A DNA stretch of 64,000 nt from JACXVD01 sp020446665 (GCA_041396905.1 JAWKXQ010000013.1:17367-81366), one strand, 5' to 3'; counted from the first letter of the stretch, positions 34,543 to 44,043 are shown. Notes: generated by a model not told the origin, from the letters alone. A program made the numbers and translations.

Positions 34543-35459
34543 GCTTCCGGCAGGAAATCCGGCACGGACAGGTAGCGTTCACCCGTATCGTAATTGAACC
34601 CAAGCACCCGAGAGCCTGCATCCATTTCGGGCAGCGCCTTGGCAATTGCCGCCAGCGTGGCACCGCTGGAAATGCCAACCAGCATCCCTTCCATGCGGGC
34701 ACATTTGCGGGCCATTTCCTTGGCGTCTTCCGCGTTAACCTGAATGGCACCGTCAATCGCCTGTGTGTGCAGATTGCCCGGCAGGAAACCCGCACCAATG
34801 CCCTGGATCGGGTGCGGGCCGGGCTGGCCGCCAGAGATCACCGGGGACAGTTCCGGTTCTACGGCAAATGCATGCATGCCGGCCCAGCTCTGTTTGAGCA
34901 CTTCTGCGCAGCCAGTCAGGTGGCCGCCTGTCCCGACGCCGCTGATCAGCACGTCAATCGGTGTGTCTGCAAAATCGTTGAGGATTTCCTGCGCCGTTGT
35001 TCGAGCATGCACCGCGACATTGGCGGGATTGTCAAACAGGCTTGGCATCCACGCGCCGGGGGTGTTTTCAACCAGTTCGGTTGCCCGCTCGATGGCTCCC
35101 TTCATGCCCTTTTCCTTGGGCGTCAGGTCAAAGCTGGCACCATAGCAGAGCATCAGGCGGCGGCGTTCGATACTCATGCTTTCGGGCATGACGAGGATCA
35201 GCCTGTAGCCTTTCACTGCGGCCACCATGGCGAGGCCAATCCCGGTATTGCCGCTGGTCGGCTCGATGATGGTGCCACCGGGCTTGAGCTCGCCCGATTT
35301 CTCCGCCGCTTCGATCATGGCGAGACCAATGCGGTCCTTGATTGAGCCGCCGGGATTGGTCCGCTCGTTCTTCACCCATACCTCGTGGTCGGGAAACAGG
35401 CGCGACAGGCGGATATGCGGGGTGTTGCCAATGGTGGCGAGGATATTGTCTGCTTTCAT
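34539..35459 (-). CDS. cysK: Cysteine synthase A
   Basis: PLP enzyme that makes cysteine from O-acetylserine and sulfide. 306 residues. The PLP lysine lies in NPGGSIKDRIG (about residue 41), the substrate loop is PTSGNTGIGLAM, and the phosphate-binding glycine loop is ISGVGTGGHLTG. Length and motifs match CysK rather than cystathionine beta-synthase. Overlapping stops and starts tie it to the MFS gene upstream and the hydrolase downstream. Confidence 0.95.
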   Translation of the reverse strand: MKADNILATIGNTPHIRLSRLFPDHEVWVKNERTNPGGSIKDRIGLAMIEAAEKSGELKPGGTIIEPTSGNTGIGLAMVAAVKGYRLILVMPESMSIERRRLMLCYGASFDLTPKEKGMKGAIERATELVENTPGAWMPSLFDNPANVAVHARTTAQEILNDFADTPIDVLISGVGTGGHLTGCAEVLKQSWAGMHAFAVEPELSPVISGGQPGPHPIQGIGAGFLPGNLHTQAIDGAIQVNAEDAKEMARKCARMEGMLVGISSGATLAAIAKALPEMDAGSRVLGFNYDTGERYLSVPDFLPEA

Positions 35460-36745
35460 GACACTCTCTCCTGAAGGCTGTCATCATCAAGATGTGCGGG
35501 TGGATCAAAAGTCTTGGTGGTTCTTAGCACAGGGAAGATGCGGCTCCACAGGGCCACTGTTGCGATGGCACCTACGCCCCCGGCCACAACAGCCGCTACC
35601 GGGCCGAACAGGAAGGCGAGCCCACCGGAAAAGAAATCCCCAAACTCGTTGGACGCTGAAATGGTCATTTGCGACACGGCCGAAACGCGCCCGCGCTTGT
35701 CATCGGGCGTATGCAACTGGATCAGCGACTGGCGGATATAGACCGAGAACATGTCGGCGCAGCCAACAATGAACAGCATGGCCAGCGAAAGGGGCATGGA
35801 TGTGGACAGGCCAAAGATGATCGTTGCCAACCCAAACACCGCCACCGCCGCCATCATCTTGGGGCCGACATTGTTCTTCAACGGGTTGATAGAGAACCAC
35901 AGGGCCGTCACCGCAGCCCCGACAGCGGGCGCCATGGCAAGTTGTGCCAGACCAGTTTCGCCGACCTTCAATATGTCACGCGCATAGACCGGGAACAAAG
36001 CTGTCGCACCAGCCAGGAACACTGCGAACAGGTCAAGCGTGATTGACCCGAGCACCATCTTGTTCTGCCAAACATAACGCAATCCATCGATCACCTGTCC
36101 TACCGGATGACGATTGCGTGCAATTTGCGACTGCGGGACCGGGCCGATAAAACTCAGCGCCAGAATGGATACGACAAAAAGGCCGGCTGCCACACCATGC
36201 GGTAAGGCGGGGAATATCCCATAGAGATAGCCCCCCAAGGCGGGCCCGCCGATCATCCCTACCTGCCATGCAATCGAGGATAAGGCGATCGCATTGGGCA
36301 GCACAGCCTTGGGCACGAGATTTGGCGCGAGGGCCGACAGAGTAGGGCCTGTGAAAGCGCGGGCAATCCCCAGAACAACCGCCACAAGATACAGCCAGTG
36401 CAAAGTCACCGCGTCCTGCTCAGTCAGCAAGGCCAGCACGGTTGCGCAGCCAAGCTGCAGAAAGATCGTCAACCGGGCGAGGTTGCGCCGGTCGAAATGG
36501 TCTGCGGCAAGGCCCGTAAAAGGCGTGAGCAGGAAGAGCGGTACGAATTGAAGCAGGCCAATCAATGCCAGCTGCCCCGATGCTCCGGCCACGCTCATCC
36601 CGCTGTCACGCGCGATATTATAGGTCTGCCAGCCAATCACCAGCAGCATGCCATATTGCGCCAGCGTCATGGCCATCCGGGCAATGACATAGGCGCGGAA
36701 ATCCGCGATGCGCAAAGGATGGGGCAAGGTCTTGTCCGTACTCAC
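35456..36745 (-). CDS. MFS transporter (EntS-like group)
   Basis: About 429 residues with twelve predicted membrane helices. The MFS cytoplasmic loop 2-3 reads GLAADHFDRRNLAR, and the symmetrical C-half loop reads QLHTPDDKRGRVSAVS. This places it in the exporter-like MFS_3 group. The GTG at 36745 is chosen because an ATG at 36799 abuts the T-run of a terminator and could hardly be in the message; some other downstream start is possible. Linked to cysK by a four-base overlap, so export of a sulfur or amino-acid compound is conceivable but unproven. Confidence 0.87.
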   Translation of the reverse strand: MSTDKTLPHPLRIADFRAYVIARMAMTLAQYGMLLVIGWQTYNIARDSGMSVAGASGQLALIGLLQFVPLFLLTPFTGLAADHFDRRNLARLTIFLQLGCATVLALLTEQDAVTLHWLYLVAVVLGIARAFTGPTLSALAPNLVPKAVLPNAIALSSIAWQVGMIGGPALGGYLYGIFPALPHGVAAGLFVVSILALSFIGPVPQSQIARNRHPVGQVIDGLRYVWQNKMVLGSITLDLFAVFLAGATALFPVYARDILKVGETGLAQLAMAPAVGAAVTALWFSINPLKNNVGPKMMAAVAVFGLATIIFGLSTSMPLSLAMLFIVGCADMFSVYIRQSLIQLHTPDDKRGRVSAVSQMTISASNEFGDFFSGGLAFLFGPVAAVVAGGVGAIATVALWSRIFPVLRTTKTFDPPAHLDDDSLQERVS

Positions 36746-36800
36746 ATCCGGGCCATGGCAGGCGCATCGCCGCTTGCCAAGCAAGCAGATGCTGGACATG

Positions 36801-36824
36801 AAAAAGCCCGCCTTTCAGCGGGCT
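36801..36824 (-). terminator. Rho-independent terminator of the PilZ gene
   Basis: Minus strand: AGCCCGC-TGAAAG-GCGGGCT followed by TTTTT, 26 bases past the PilZ stop codon. It directly precedes the longest possible MFS start. Confidence 0.85.
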
Positions 36825-36849
36825 CTCTCAAACAGCGTTATGCCGGAAG

Positions 36850-37188
36850 TCAGCGACTGCGACGCAGCCGCGGATTTGGCTGGAGCGTATCGATCATCAT
36901 CATGAAATCATCCAGGCGAATGATCCGCTCAAACTGGAAACCGGCGCGTTCGTCACGCGTCCAGATCACATAGGCTTCGATCCGGCCAACAACCGGCGGG
37001 CGAATGATGACACGTTTGCCACGGCCCAGTTCTCCGGCATTGTCGATCATGAAACCATGCGCGGAAATATTGCAGATATGCATCTGCAAATCGCCCTGGT
37101 CATGCGTCTCCGCAATCACCGGATAATCGACCGGGTGACGCGCGGCTCGCCGCAAGTCAGTTACTGAAAGCTGTGCGCCCACTGTCAC
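36850..37188 (-). CDS. PilZ-domain c-di-GMP-binding protein
   Basis: 112 residues forming a lone PilZ domain. The RxxxR loop is LRRAARHPV, and the second ligand motif is NISAHGF (D/NxSxxG). Single-domain PilZ proteins read out c-di-GMP in motility, envelope or biofilm control through a partner that cannot be named from sequence. It is a monocistronic unit closed by its own terminator. Confidence 0.9.
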   Translation of the reverse strand: MTVGAQLSVTDLRRAARHPVDYPVIAETHDQGDLQMHICNISAHGFMIDNAGELGRGKRVIIRPPVVGRIEAYVIWTRDERAGFQFERIIRLDDFMMMIDTLQPNPRLRRSR

Positions 37189-37312
37189 AATCCAAGCCCT
37201 TCCAACTTTTGTTCGGGAGGGTCTTGGTGCACCAAAATGTCTGTTAAATGGTAAAGCCTGCTCGTCCCAATCTGGTACAAAAGCGCGCTTTTTTGCGGTT
37301 TTTAGCGGAAAA

Positions 37313-38542
37313 CTACGCAGTCAGAATGCCGTGTTTCTTCTTGCCGAGGCTCAATTTTATCGTGGCATCACCCGCCAGTTCGACCAATTGCCCGGGATCA
37401 GAAACCGTTTCACCATCAAGCTTGACGGCACTCTCCGCAATCTTCCGCTTGGCTTCCCCGTTGGATTGAGTGAAACCGATGGCCGTCAGGATGGCGTTGA
37501 TCCGCATCCCCTCTGCCCCCAGCGAAAGCGTGGGCAAATCCTCACCCGCGCCGCCACCGGCAAAGGTCTCTGTGGCGGTTGCTTCTGCTGCCTTCGCTGC
37601 TGCATCGCCGCGAACCATGGCAGTGACTTCATTAGCGAGCACGATCTTGGCGGCATTGATCTCGGCGCCTTCCAGCGCTTCGAGACGGGCAATCTCATCC
37701 AGCGGCAGATCGGTGAACAGGCGCAGGAACTTGCCCACGTCGCGATCATCGGTGTTGCGCCAATATTGCCAGAAATCATAGGCGGGCAGCTGTGTCTCGT
37801 TGAGCCAGATCGCACCATCGACTGACTTGCCCATCTTCGCGCCATCGGCCCGCGTGATTAGCGGCGCAGTGAAGCCATAGACTTCCTTGCCATCGATCCG
37901 CCGGGCCAGCTCGATCCCGTTGACGATATTGCCCCATTGATCGCTGCCACCCAGCTGCAGGCGGCAATCATAGTCTCGTGAGAGCACGAGGAAGTCATAG
38001 GCCTGCATGATCATGTAGTTGAATTCGAGAAAGCTGAGCGGCTGTTCACGATCGAGCCGTAGCTTGACCGAATCGAAGGTGAGCATGCGGTTGATGGTGA
38101 AATGCGGGCCGACATCGCGCAGCATCTCAATATAGCCAAGCTTGCTCAGCCAGTCGTCGTTATTGATGAGCAGAGCCCCGGTCTCGCTATCGTCGAATCG
38201 GAGGATACGCTCGAAACTGCCCTTGATACCCGCAATGTTGCTGGCGAGCCGTTCGTCGGTCATCAACTGCCGCGTCTCGTCGCGGCCTGATGGATCACCG
38301 ACCTTGGCCGTGCCGCCACCCATGATCACGATCGGGCGATGGCCCGCCTGCTGCAGCCGCTTGAGCAGCATGATCGAGGCCAGATTGCCGATATGCAGCG
38401 AAGGCGCTGTCGGGTCGAAGCCGACATAGCCTGTAACAACCTGCTTGCTGGCCAGCGCATCCAGCGCAGCAGCATCGGTGACCTGATGGAGGTGGCCGCG
38501 CTCTTCAAGCAGGCGCAGGAGATCGGACTGGTATGTGCTCAT
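37313..38542 (-). CDS. tyrS: Tyrosyl-tRNA synthetase
   Basis: Class I synthetase of the TyrRS-S type, 409 residues from the ATG at 38542. Rossmann HIGH-type motif PSLHIGNLA, tyrosine-site residues in YDFLVLSRDYDCRLQLGGSDQWGN, the KMSKS-like loop GAKMGKSVDG, and a C-terminal S4 RNA-binding domain (KLDGETVSDPGQLVEL). An upstream extension of 25 codons is open but not conserved. It is divergent from the DOMON-like gene with 80 bases between starts. Confidence 0.96.
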   Translation of the reverse strand: MSTYQSDLLRLLEERGHLHQVTDAAALDALASKQVVTGYVGFDPTAPSLHIGNLASIMLLKRLQQAGHRPIVIMGGGTAKVGDPSGRDETRQLMTDERLASNIAGIKGSFERILRFDDSETGALLINNDDWLSKLGYIEMLRDVGPHFTINRMLTFDSVKLRLDREQPLSFLEFNYMIMQAYDFLVLSRDYDCRLQLGGSDQWGNIVNGIELARRIDGKEVYGFTAPLITRADGAKMGKSVDGAIWLNETQLPAYDFWQYWRNTDDRDVGKFLRLFTDLPLDEIARLEALEGAEINAAKIVLANEVTAMVRGDAAAKAAEATATETFAGGGAGEDLPTLSLGAEGMRINAILTAIGFTQSNGEAKRKIAESAVKLDGETVSDPGQLVELAGDATIKLSLGKKKHGILTA

Positions 38543-38622
38543 AGTGGCGCAGCGCCTAGCAGCGAATTTCGCCAAGCCCAAGTGGCTTGCGACAGAGGCG
38601 GGCTTGGGCAATAGCATCGCGC

Positions 38623-39144
38623 ATGCATTCGCTGACCCTTCATCCCGACTGTACGCCCGGCCCGGTCCGGTCAGTGCAGGCCAATATCGAGCCCAGCCAG
38701 GGCGGTTGTACCGTCCGGTTCATCCTTCGGGGGGATATCACCCGGCTGAAAATTCCCGGTTTCATGCCGCCGGGCAGGGCGGATGAATTATGGCAGACGA
38801 CCTGCTGCGAAATGTTCTGGCAGCACGAAGGGGCCAGCGCCTATCGTGAATTCAATCTGTCCCCGTCGAGCCAATGGGCCTGTTATGATTTTACGGGTCG
38901 CAGGGAAGGGCGCAGTGGCGGGGAAGTGAGTGCCATTGCCATTGCCCATGCGCATAATGGGGAGGAGCTTACTCTCCATGCCAGCATTGGCGCAGAACTT
39001 CTGCTGCCCGCGCGTGTGGCGCTGACCGCGGTTATCGAGTTGAAGGACGGCATGAAACAATATTGGTCGCTGGCCTTTGGCGATGGGGAGCCGGACTTCC
39101 ACGATCCGGCCTGTCGCAGCCTCAAACTGGCAGGTGCATTGTGA
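38623..39144 (+). CDS. DOMON-like domain protein
   Basis: 173 residues, without signal peptide, predicted mostly beta. Segments such as VRFILRGDITRLKIPG, ADELWQTTCCEMFW and WACYDFTGRREG fit the DOMON-like sugar- or haem-binding sandwich commonly annotated in Sphingomonadales next to a DUF1343 gene. Its stop overlaps a possible GTG start of the NamZ-like gene (GTGA at 39141-39144), so the two are translated together. Function is unknown; a role with muropeptides is suggested by the partner only. Confidence 0.75.
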   Translation: MHSLTLHPDCTPGPVRSVQANIEPSQGGCTVRFILRGDITRLKIPGFMPPGRADELWQTTCCEMFWQHEGASAYREFNLSPSSQWACYDFTGRREGRSGGEVSAIAIAHAHNGEELTLHASIGAELLLPARVALTAVIELKDGMKQYWSLAFGDGEPDFHDPACRSLKLAGAL

Positions 39145-39146
39145 CA

Positions 39147-40352
39147 ATGAAATTCGGGATCGACCGGCTGCTGAGCGAGCCGGAATTGCAGGACCGGCTG
39201 AAGGGCCGCCGCGTTGCGCTGGTCGCTCATCCGGCATCAGTTACGGCAAACCTCACGCACAGCCTTGATGCGCTGATCGCTGCCGGGATCAATATCACCA
39301 GTGCCTTTGGTCCGCAGCATGGGCTGAAAGGCGACAAGCAGGACAATATGGTCGAGACCGAGGACGAGCTCGATCCGACCTATGGCATCCCTGTTTTCAG
39401 CCTCTACGGCACTGTCCGCCGCCCGACCGGACAGATGATGTCCAGCGCGGATGTGTTCCTGTTCGACCTGCAGGATCTCGGTTGCCGGATCTACACCTTC
39501 GTCACCACGCTTCTCTATCTGCTGGAAGAGGCGGCGAAACATGGCAAGGAAGTGTGGGTACTAGATCGTCCGAACCCCGCCGGGCGCCCGGTAGAGGGCA
39601 CACTGCTTGTGCCGGGGCATGAAAGTTTTGTCGGCGCGGCACCCATGCCCATGCGGCACGGGCTGACCATGGGCGAGATGGGGCACTGGTTCATTCGACA
39701 CTTCAATCTCGATGTCGAATACCACGTTGTCGAAATGCATTATTGGCTGACCGAGGCGGCCCCCGGTTTCGGCTGGCCGGATGATCGCATCTGGATCAAT
39801 CCCAGCCCCAATGCCGCCAATCTCAACATGGCCCGCGCCTATGCCGGGACAGTGATGCTGGAAGGTGCGACGCTGAGCGAGGGGCGCGGGACCACCCGCC
39901 CGCTGGAGGTGCTGTTCGGCGCGCCCGATGTGGATGCCCGCGCGGTCCATGCTGAGATGGCAAGGCTGGCCCCGGACTGGCTGAGTGGCTGCGCCTTGCG
40001 GGATTGCTGGTTCGAACCGACCTTCCACAAACATCACGGCAAGCTCTGCAATGCGCTGATGATCCATGCGGAAGGACCGCACTACGACCATGATGCGTTC
40101 CGGCCCTGGCGTTTGCAGGCCCTGGCCTTCAAGGCAGTCCGCCGCCTCTATCCCGACTACCCGATCTGGCGTGGAAAGGATTTCAAATATGAGTATACCG
40201 ACGATGTGCTGGCGATTGACGTGATCAATGGAGGGCCTGCCTTGCGCGAATGGGTCGATGATACCTCTTCCACGCCGCATGATCTCGACCAGCTGGCCTC
40301 TGTCGATGAAGCAGCCTGGTGCGAACAGGTCCGCGAGCTGTTGCATTATTGA
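39147..40352 (+). CDS. DUF1343 / NamZ-like exo-beta-N-acetylmuramidase
   Basis: 402 residues of the DUF1343 family, whose characterised members (NamZ) split terminal N-acetylmuramic acid from peptidoglycan fragments. Recognisable blocks are RVALVAHPASVT, FGPQHGLKGDKQDN, DLQDLGCRIYTF, VLDRPNPAGRPVEG and EGRGTTRPLEVLFGAP. No signal peptide is visible from this ATG, and a GTG two codons earlier does not add one. The product therefore appears cytoplasmic, which would suit recycling rather than secreted hydrolysis. Confidence 0.85.
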   Translation: MKFGIDRLLSEPELQDRLKGRRVALVAHPASVTANLTHSLDALIAAGINITSAFGPQHGLKGDKQDNMVETEDELDPTYGIPVFSLYGTVRRPTGQMMSSADVFLFDLQDLGCRIYTFVTTLLYLLEEAAKHGKEVWVLDRPNPAGRPVEGTLLVPGHESFVGAAPMPMRHGLTMGEMGHWFIRHFNLDVEYHVVEMHYWLTEAAPGFGWPDDRIWINPSPNAANLNMARAYAGTVMLEGATLSEGRGTTRPLEVLFGAPDVDARAVHAEMARLAPDWLSGCALRDCWFEPTFHKHHGKLCNALMIHAEGPHYDHDAFRPWRLQALAFKAVRRLYPDYPIWRGKDFKYEYTDDVLAIDVINGGPALREWVDDTSSTPHDLDQLASVDEAAWCEQVRELLHY

Positions 40353-40443
40353 GCCATGTCATTGGCGAGACGAGGAAGGCGGCCAAACGGTCGCCAAACG
40401 ACGTTAAGTCTGCTTTACCCATTTCATGGTAGCACTGCCTGCC

Positions 40444-41361
40444 ATGAACCAGATTTCGCGCATTGAAGCTGACGCCGGGCTGGAAACGGCTGTTGCCTGC
40501 AAATCATGCGGGGGGAACCAGCACCGCTTCCTCTATCGCAAGGCAGGTTACAATCTGGTCCGTTGCGAAAGCTGTGCTCTGGCTTTCATTGCCAATCCGC
40601 CCGATAGCGATGGAATCAGCAGCCTCTATTCCACTACGGATGGCTATCATACGGGTCTGGTCACGCCCGGAGACCGCGACTGGAAGCGGATGCAGGCCAT
40701 TGCCGAACGGCATTTGCGGGTCCTGACGCGTACAATTCCCGAGGGCAAAGGCCGCAAGCTTCTCGATATGGGCTGTTCCAGCGGTCAGTTCCTCAATCTG
40801 GCTCGCAACGCCGGATATGACGTGCAGGGGCTGGAATTGTCCCCGCATTCCAGCCAGTTTGCGCGTGATCATTTCGGTCTGTCGGTCCACACTGGCCTGC
40901 TCGATAGTGCTGGGTTCGAACCTGCAAGCTTCGATATCATCACTCTGTTCGACGTGATCGAGCATGTCCCCGATCCCATGGCAGAATTGCAGGCGATTTA
41001 CAGCTTGCTCAAGCCCGGTGGTGTCTTGCTGCAATCCACCCCCAATATTGATGGCCTGTTCCCCAAACTGTCCTATGCAGCGTCGGACCTGTTCGACTAC
41101 TGGCAGCATCCGGAGCCACCGCATCATTTGTATCAGTTTTCGGTACAGTCCTTATCTGACATGACCGCGAAGGCCGGTTTCAAGCCGGGGCGAGTGGACC
41201 AGTTTCGGATTGACCTGTCGTACAGCTTTGGCACTATGGCAGACTGGAAATCGAGCAAGATGCTCTTCCCTTATGCCATGCTGTTCGCGCCAATATCCAT
41301 CATTGGCAGCTGGATCGGAATGGGGGACTGGTTCTATTTGGCAGCGCGCAAGCCCGGCTGA
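40444..41361 (+). CDS. Class I methyltransferase with N-terminal zinc ribbon
   Basis: About 305 residues. A CxxC-18-CxxC ribbon (CKSCGG...RCESCALAF) leads into a Rossmann methyltransferase with LLDMGCSSGQFLNLA (motif I), TLFDVIEHVPDP and LLKPGGVLLQSTPN. A hydrophobic helix near the end (MLFAPISIIGSWIG) may touch the membrane. The layout is that of methyltransferases acting on sugars or lipids in envelope polysaccharide synthesis; the substrate is unknown. An in-frame ATG at 40426 is an alternative start. The 3' end overlaps the convergent DUF817 gene by 28 bases. Confidence 0.85.
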   Translation: MNQISRIEADAGLETAVACKSCGGNQHRFLYRKAGYNLVRCESCALAFIANPPDSDGISSLYSTTDGYHTGLVTPGDRDWKRMQAIAERHLRVLTRTIPEGKGRKLLDMGCSSGQFLNLARNAGYDVQGLELSPHSSQFARDHFGLSVHTGLLDSAGFEPASFDIITLFDVIEHVPDPMAELQAIYSLLKPGGVLLQSTPNIDGLFPKLSYAASDLFDYWQHPEPPHHLYQFSVQSLSDMTAKAGFKPGRVDQFRIDLSYSFGTMADWKSSKMLFPYAMLFAPISIIGSWIGMGDWFYLAARKPG

Positions 41362-42209
41362 TCGGGTCCCTTCACCTTCTGGACAAGGCCGACAAGGACA
41401 AAGCTTATCATCATAAGCAGGAACCACGCACCCAGCTTTTCCGGGCCGACGGGTTTCCAGCCGCCTTCCTGCCCGGGATAGTTCCACGCATTGGCAAAGG
41501 TCGCGATATTCTCGGCGAACCAGATGAACAGCGCGACGAGGAAGAATCCCACCAGCAACGGCATCCAGCGGTGCACACGCCAGTTCCGGAAATGCACACG
41601 GGTGCGCCAGAAAATCAGCGCCGTCGCGAGAAACAGGCCGTAGCGTATGTCCACCGTGTAATGATGCGCGAAGAAATTCACATAGATCGCGCCCGCCAGC
41701 AACCAGGTCTGCCATTGCGGGGGATAGTGACTGAAGCGAAAATCGAAAATCCGCCAGACGCGGGCGATATAGCTGCCCACGGCAGCGTACATGAACCCGG
41801 AAAAGAGCGGAACTGCGCCGATATGCAGCAGGCTTGCCTCAGGATAGGTCCATGATCCGGCTGCCGTCTTGAACAGCTCCATCACTGTGCCGACGACGTG
41901 GAAAATCAGGATCACCGAGGCTTCGCGCAATGTTTCCAGCCTGAGCGCCAACAAGGCTAGCTGGATGCAAACCGCAGCGATGGTCAGGAAATCATAGCGA
42001 TGCAACGGCGCATCTTCGGGATAAAACAGATGTGTCCCAAGCAGCAGCGCCAGCAGCAGGCCGCCGAACAGGCAGGCCCAGGCCTGCTTGAAGCCAAACA
42101 GCAGAAATTCATACAGCCATAGCCGCCAACCCGTGCCGGGATCATAGGCCTCCAGCCGCTGCCGGATCGCATGGAAGCGCGAATGGGAGAGAGGGCGGGC
42201 TGGCATCAT
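41334..42209 (-). CDS. DUF817 integral membrane protein
   Basis: 291 residues with about eight hydrophobic segments and the DUF817 signature stretches FLLFGFKQAWACLFG, PYFSG-like AVPLFSGFMYAAVGSYI and IWFAENIATFANAW. The function of DUF817 is unknown. Its ATG overlaps the stop of the DUF2314 gene by four bases, so it is the last gene of the VWA-DUF2314-DUF817 unit. Confidence 0.88.
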   Translation of the reverse strand: MMPARPLSHSRFHAIRQRLEAYDPGTGWRLWLYEFLLFGFKQAWACLFGGLLLALLLGTHLFYPEDAPLHRYDFLTIAAVCIQLALLALRLETLREASVILIFHVVGTVMELFKTAAGSWTYPEASLLHIGAVPLFSGFMYAAVGSYIARVWRIFDFRFSHYPPQWQTWLLAGAIYVNFFAHHYTVDIRYGLFLATALIFWRTRVHFRNWRVHRWMPLLVGFFLVALFIWFAENIATFANAWNYPGQEGGWKPVGPEKLGAWFLLMMISFVLVGLVQKVKGPDQPGLRAAK

Positions 42210-42862
42210 TCCAGCTCGATATAGCTGGAGCTGCCCGCAACCCACTGGAAGGCGCAGCCATATTCGCGATCAATCAAATGCAGCCAGCGGTCATCCCGGT
42301 TCAGAACTGCCCCGAGCGCGATAAAGAGGGGTTTGTCGTCATTCTCCGCGTCTTCATCAATGGCTTCCGGTGTGCCGCGAATACGCCAGCCGCTGTCTGG
42401 ATATTTATCCCCTTCGCGCGTCATGTCCGGTTCTTCGCGATAGATATAATCCGGGTGACTGCGCCCCTCGATCACACAGGCATCGACAAAACAGCGGTCC
42501 CAATATTCGCGCATCGGCGGCAGTTCCGGGCGTGGCTTGCCTTTCACAAAGGCCGTGGAGATCGCATATTCCAGCGGAATGCGGACCCGGTCCCCGGCTT
42601 TGAAAGTCGGCATATCGACCGGATCATTATCCAGCGTACCGACCACGCAGCCATCTTCAACGGCCTCGATCAGCACCCACATGCGTTCGGCATCATGTTT
42701 GCGCTGCTCGCCCGGCTCGTAAAATATCGCCTTGATCCCGTCACCGGGGCCAAGCGCAGCCAGTTCGTCAGGATGGGGCAAAAAGAAGGTGTAAGGCGCA
42801 CCCGCCGCGACAGGGCGCGGATCGCGGACGGAAATACCGGGGGGCAATTCGATCCCGCTCAC
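42206..42862 (-). CDS. DUF2314 / Imm33-like (DUF2185) domain protein
   Basis: 218 residues from a GTG that overlaps the VWA gene stop. The N-terminal half has AERMWVLIEAVEDGCVVGTLDNDP followed by FKAGDRVRIPLEYAIS, typical of DUF2314. The C-terminal half (CVIEGRSHPDYIY and YPDSGWRIRG to REYGCAFQW) resembles DUF2185, also called Imm33 because it appears as an immunity protein beside some toxins. No toxin gene is near, so an immunity role is not claimed. Confidence 0.75.
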   Translation of the reverse strand: MSGIELPPGISVRDPRPVAAGAPYTFFLPHPDELAALGPGDGIKAIFYEPGEQRKHDAERMWVLIEAVEDGCVVGTLDNDPVDMPTFKAGDRVRIPLEYAISTAFVKGKPRPELPPMREYWDRCFVDACVIEGRSHPDYIYREEPDMTREGDKYPDSGWRIRGTPEAIDEDAENDDKPLFIALGAVLNRDDRWLHLIDREYGCAFQWVAGSSSYIELE

Positions 42863-44043
42863 GCTCCCGATTTCCGGCTCAACTCGCGCATCGCCTTGTC
42901 CAGCCCGTCCAGCGTCAGCTCATACATGCGGTCATTGACCAGTTGCTGCATGATCCGCGTGCTTTGCGAATAGCTCCACTGCCGCTCCGGCACCGGGTTC
43001 AGCCACACGGTCGCCGGATAGGTATTCGCCACGCGCTGCATCCACACCGCGCCGGCTTCTTCGTTCATATGCTCCACGCTGCCGCCGGGATGGGTAATTT
43101 CATAGGGGCTCATCGCCGCATCGCCGACAAAGACCACTTTGTAATCATGGCCGTATTTGTGGAGGATGTCCCAGGTCTTGGTCCGCTCTGCCCAGCGGCG
43201 GCGATTATCCTTCCACACGCCTTCATACAGGCAATTATGGAAGTAGAAGAATTCCAAATTCTTGAATTCGCTGGTGGCCGCGCTGAAAAGCTCCTCGCAC
43301 AGCTTGATGAAGGGATCCATCGACCCGCCGACATCGAGGAACAGCAAAAGCTTCACAGCATTGCGTCGTTCCGCCCGCATGTGAATATCGAGCCAGCCTT
43401 GCTTGGCCGTGCCTTCGATGGTCGCATCCAGATCAAGCTGATCCTGCGCCCCTTCGCGCGCAAAACGGCGCAGGCGGCGCAGCGCCATCTTGATGTTGCG
43501 CGTGCCCAGTTCCTTGGTGTTGTCGAGATTTTTGAAGTCGCGCTTTTCCCAGACTTTCAGTGCGCGCTTATGCTTGCTCTCGCCGCCGATCCGCACGCCT
43601 TCGGGGTTAAAGCCGGAATTGCCATAGGGGCTGGTGCCACCCGTGCCGATCCATTTGTTTCCGCCCTGATGGCGCCCTTCCTGTTCTTCAAGCCGCTTCT
43701 TGAGCGTTTCCATGATCTCGTCCCAGTCACCCAGCGACTTGATCTCTTCCATCTCCTCAGGGGTGAGGAATTTCTCAGCAACGGCTTTCAGCCAGTCTTC
43801 GGGAATATCGACCGGGTTCTGGCCGTAGTCGGTCAGGATACCTTTGAAGACTTTCTGGAACACCTGATCGAAGCGGTCGAGCAGCCCCTCATCCTTCACG
43901 AAAGTCGCGCGGGAGAGGTAATAAAACGCCTCAGGCGTCTGCTCGATCACATCGCGATCGAGCGCCTCGATCAGCGTGAGGTGCTCCTTGAAGCTGGCGG
44001 GGATACCGGGGGCGCGGAGTTCATCGACGAAATTGAAGAACAT
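42859..44043 (-). CDS. VWA-domain protein (CoxE/YehP-like)
   Basis: 394 residues from ATG 44043 (the longer frame upstream is antisense to GST). A charged N-terminal helical part is followed by a Gly-rich linker (IGTGGTSPYGNSGF) and a VWA domain with LLLFLDVGGSMDPFI, where the MIDAS motif reads DVGGS instead of DxSGS, and VVFVGDAAMSPYEI. Such proteins work with MoxR-type AAA ATPases as metal-insertion or remodelling pairs. A MoxR gene lies 2.4 kb away on the same strand but is not contiguous here. Confidence 0.88.
   Translation of the reverse strand: MFFNFVDELRAPGIPASFKEHLTLIEALDRDVIEQTPEAFYYLSRATFVKDEGLLDRFDQVFQKVFKGILTDYGQNPVDIPEDWLKAVAEKFLTPEEMEEIKSLGDWDEIMETLKKRLEEQEGRHQGGNKWIGTGGTSPYGNSGFNPEGVRIGGESKHKRALKVWEKRDFKNLDNTKELGTRNIKMALRRLRRFAREGAQDQLDLDATIEGTAKQGWLDIHMRAERRNAVKLLLFLDVGGSMDPFIKLCEELFSAATSEFKNLEFFYFHNCLYEGVWKDNRRRWAERTKTWDILHKYGHDYKVVFVGDAAMSPYEITHPGGSVEHMNEEAGAVWMQRVANTYPATVWLNPVPERQWSYSQSTRIMQQLVNDRMYELTLDGLDKAMRELSRKSGA

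Noticed and set aside
42206..42862. Toxin-immunity system because of the Imm33-like domain
   Set aside because: No toxin, Rhs, T6SS or polymorphic-toxin gene lies nearby; neighbours are DUF817 and a VWA protein.
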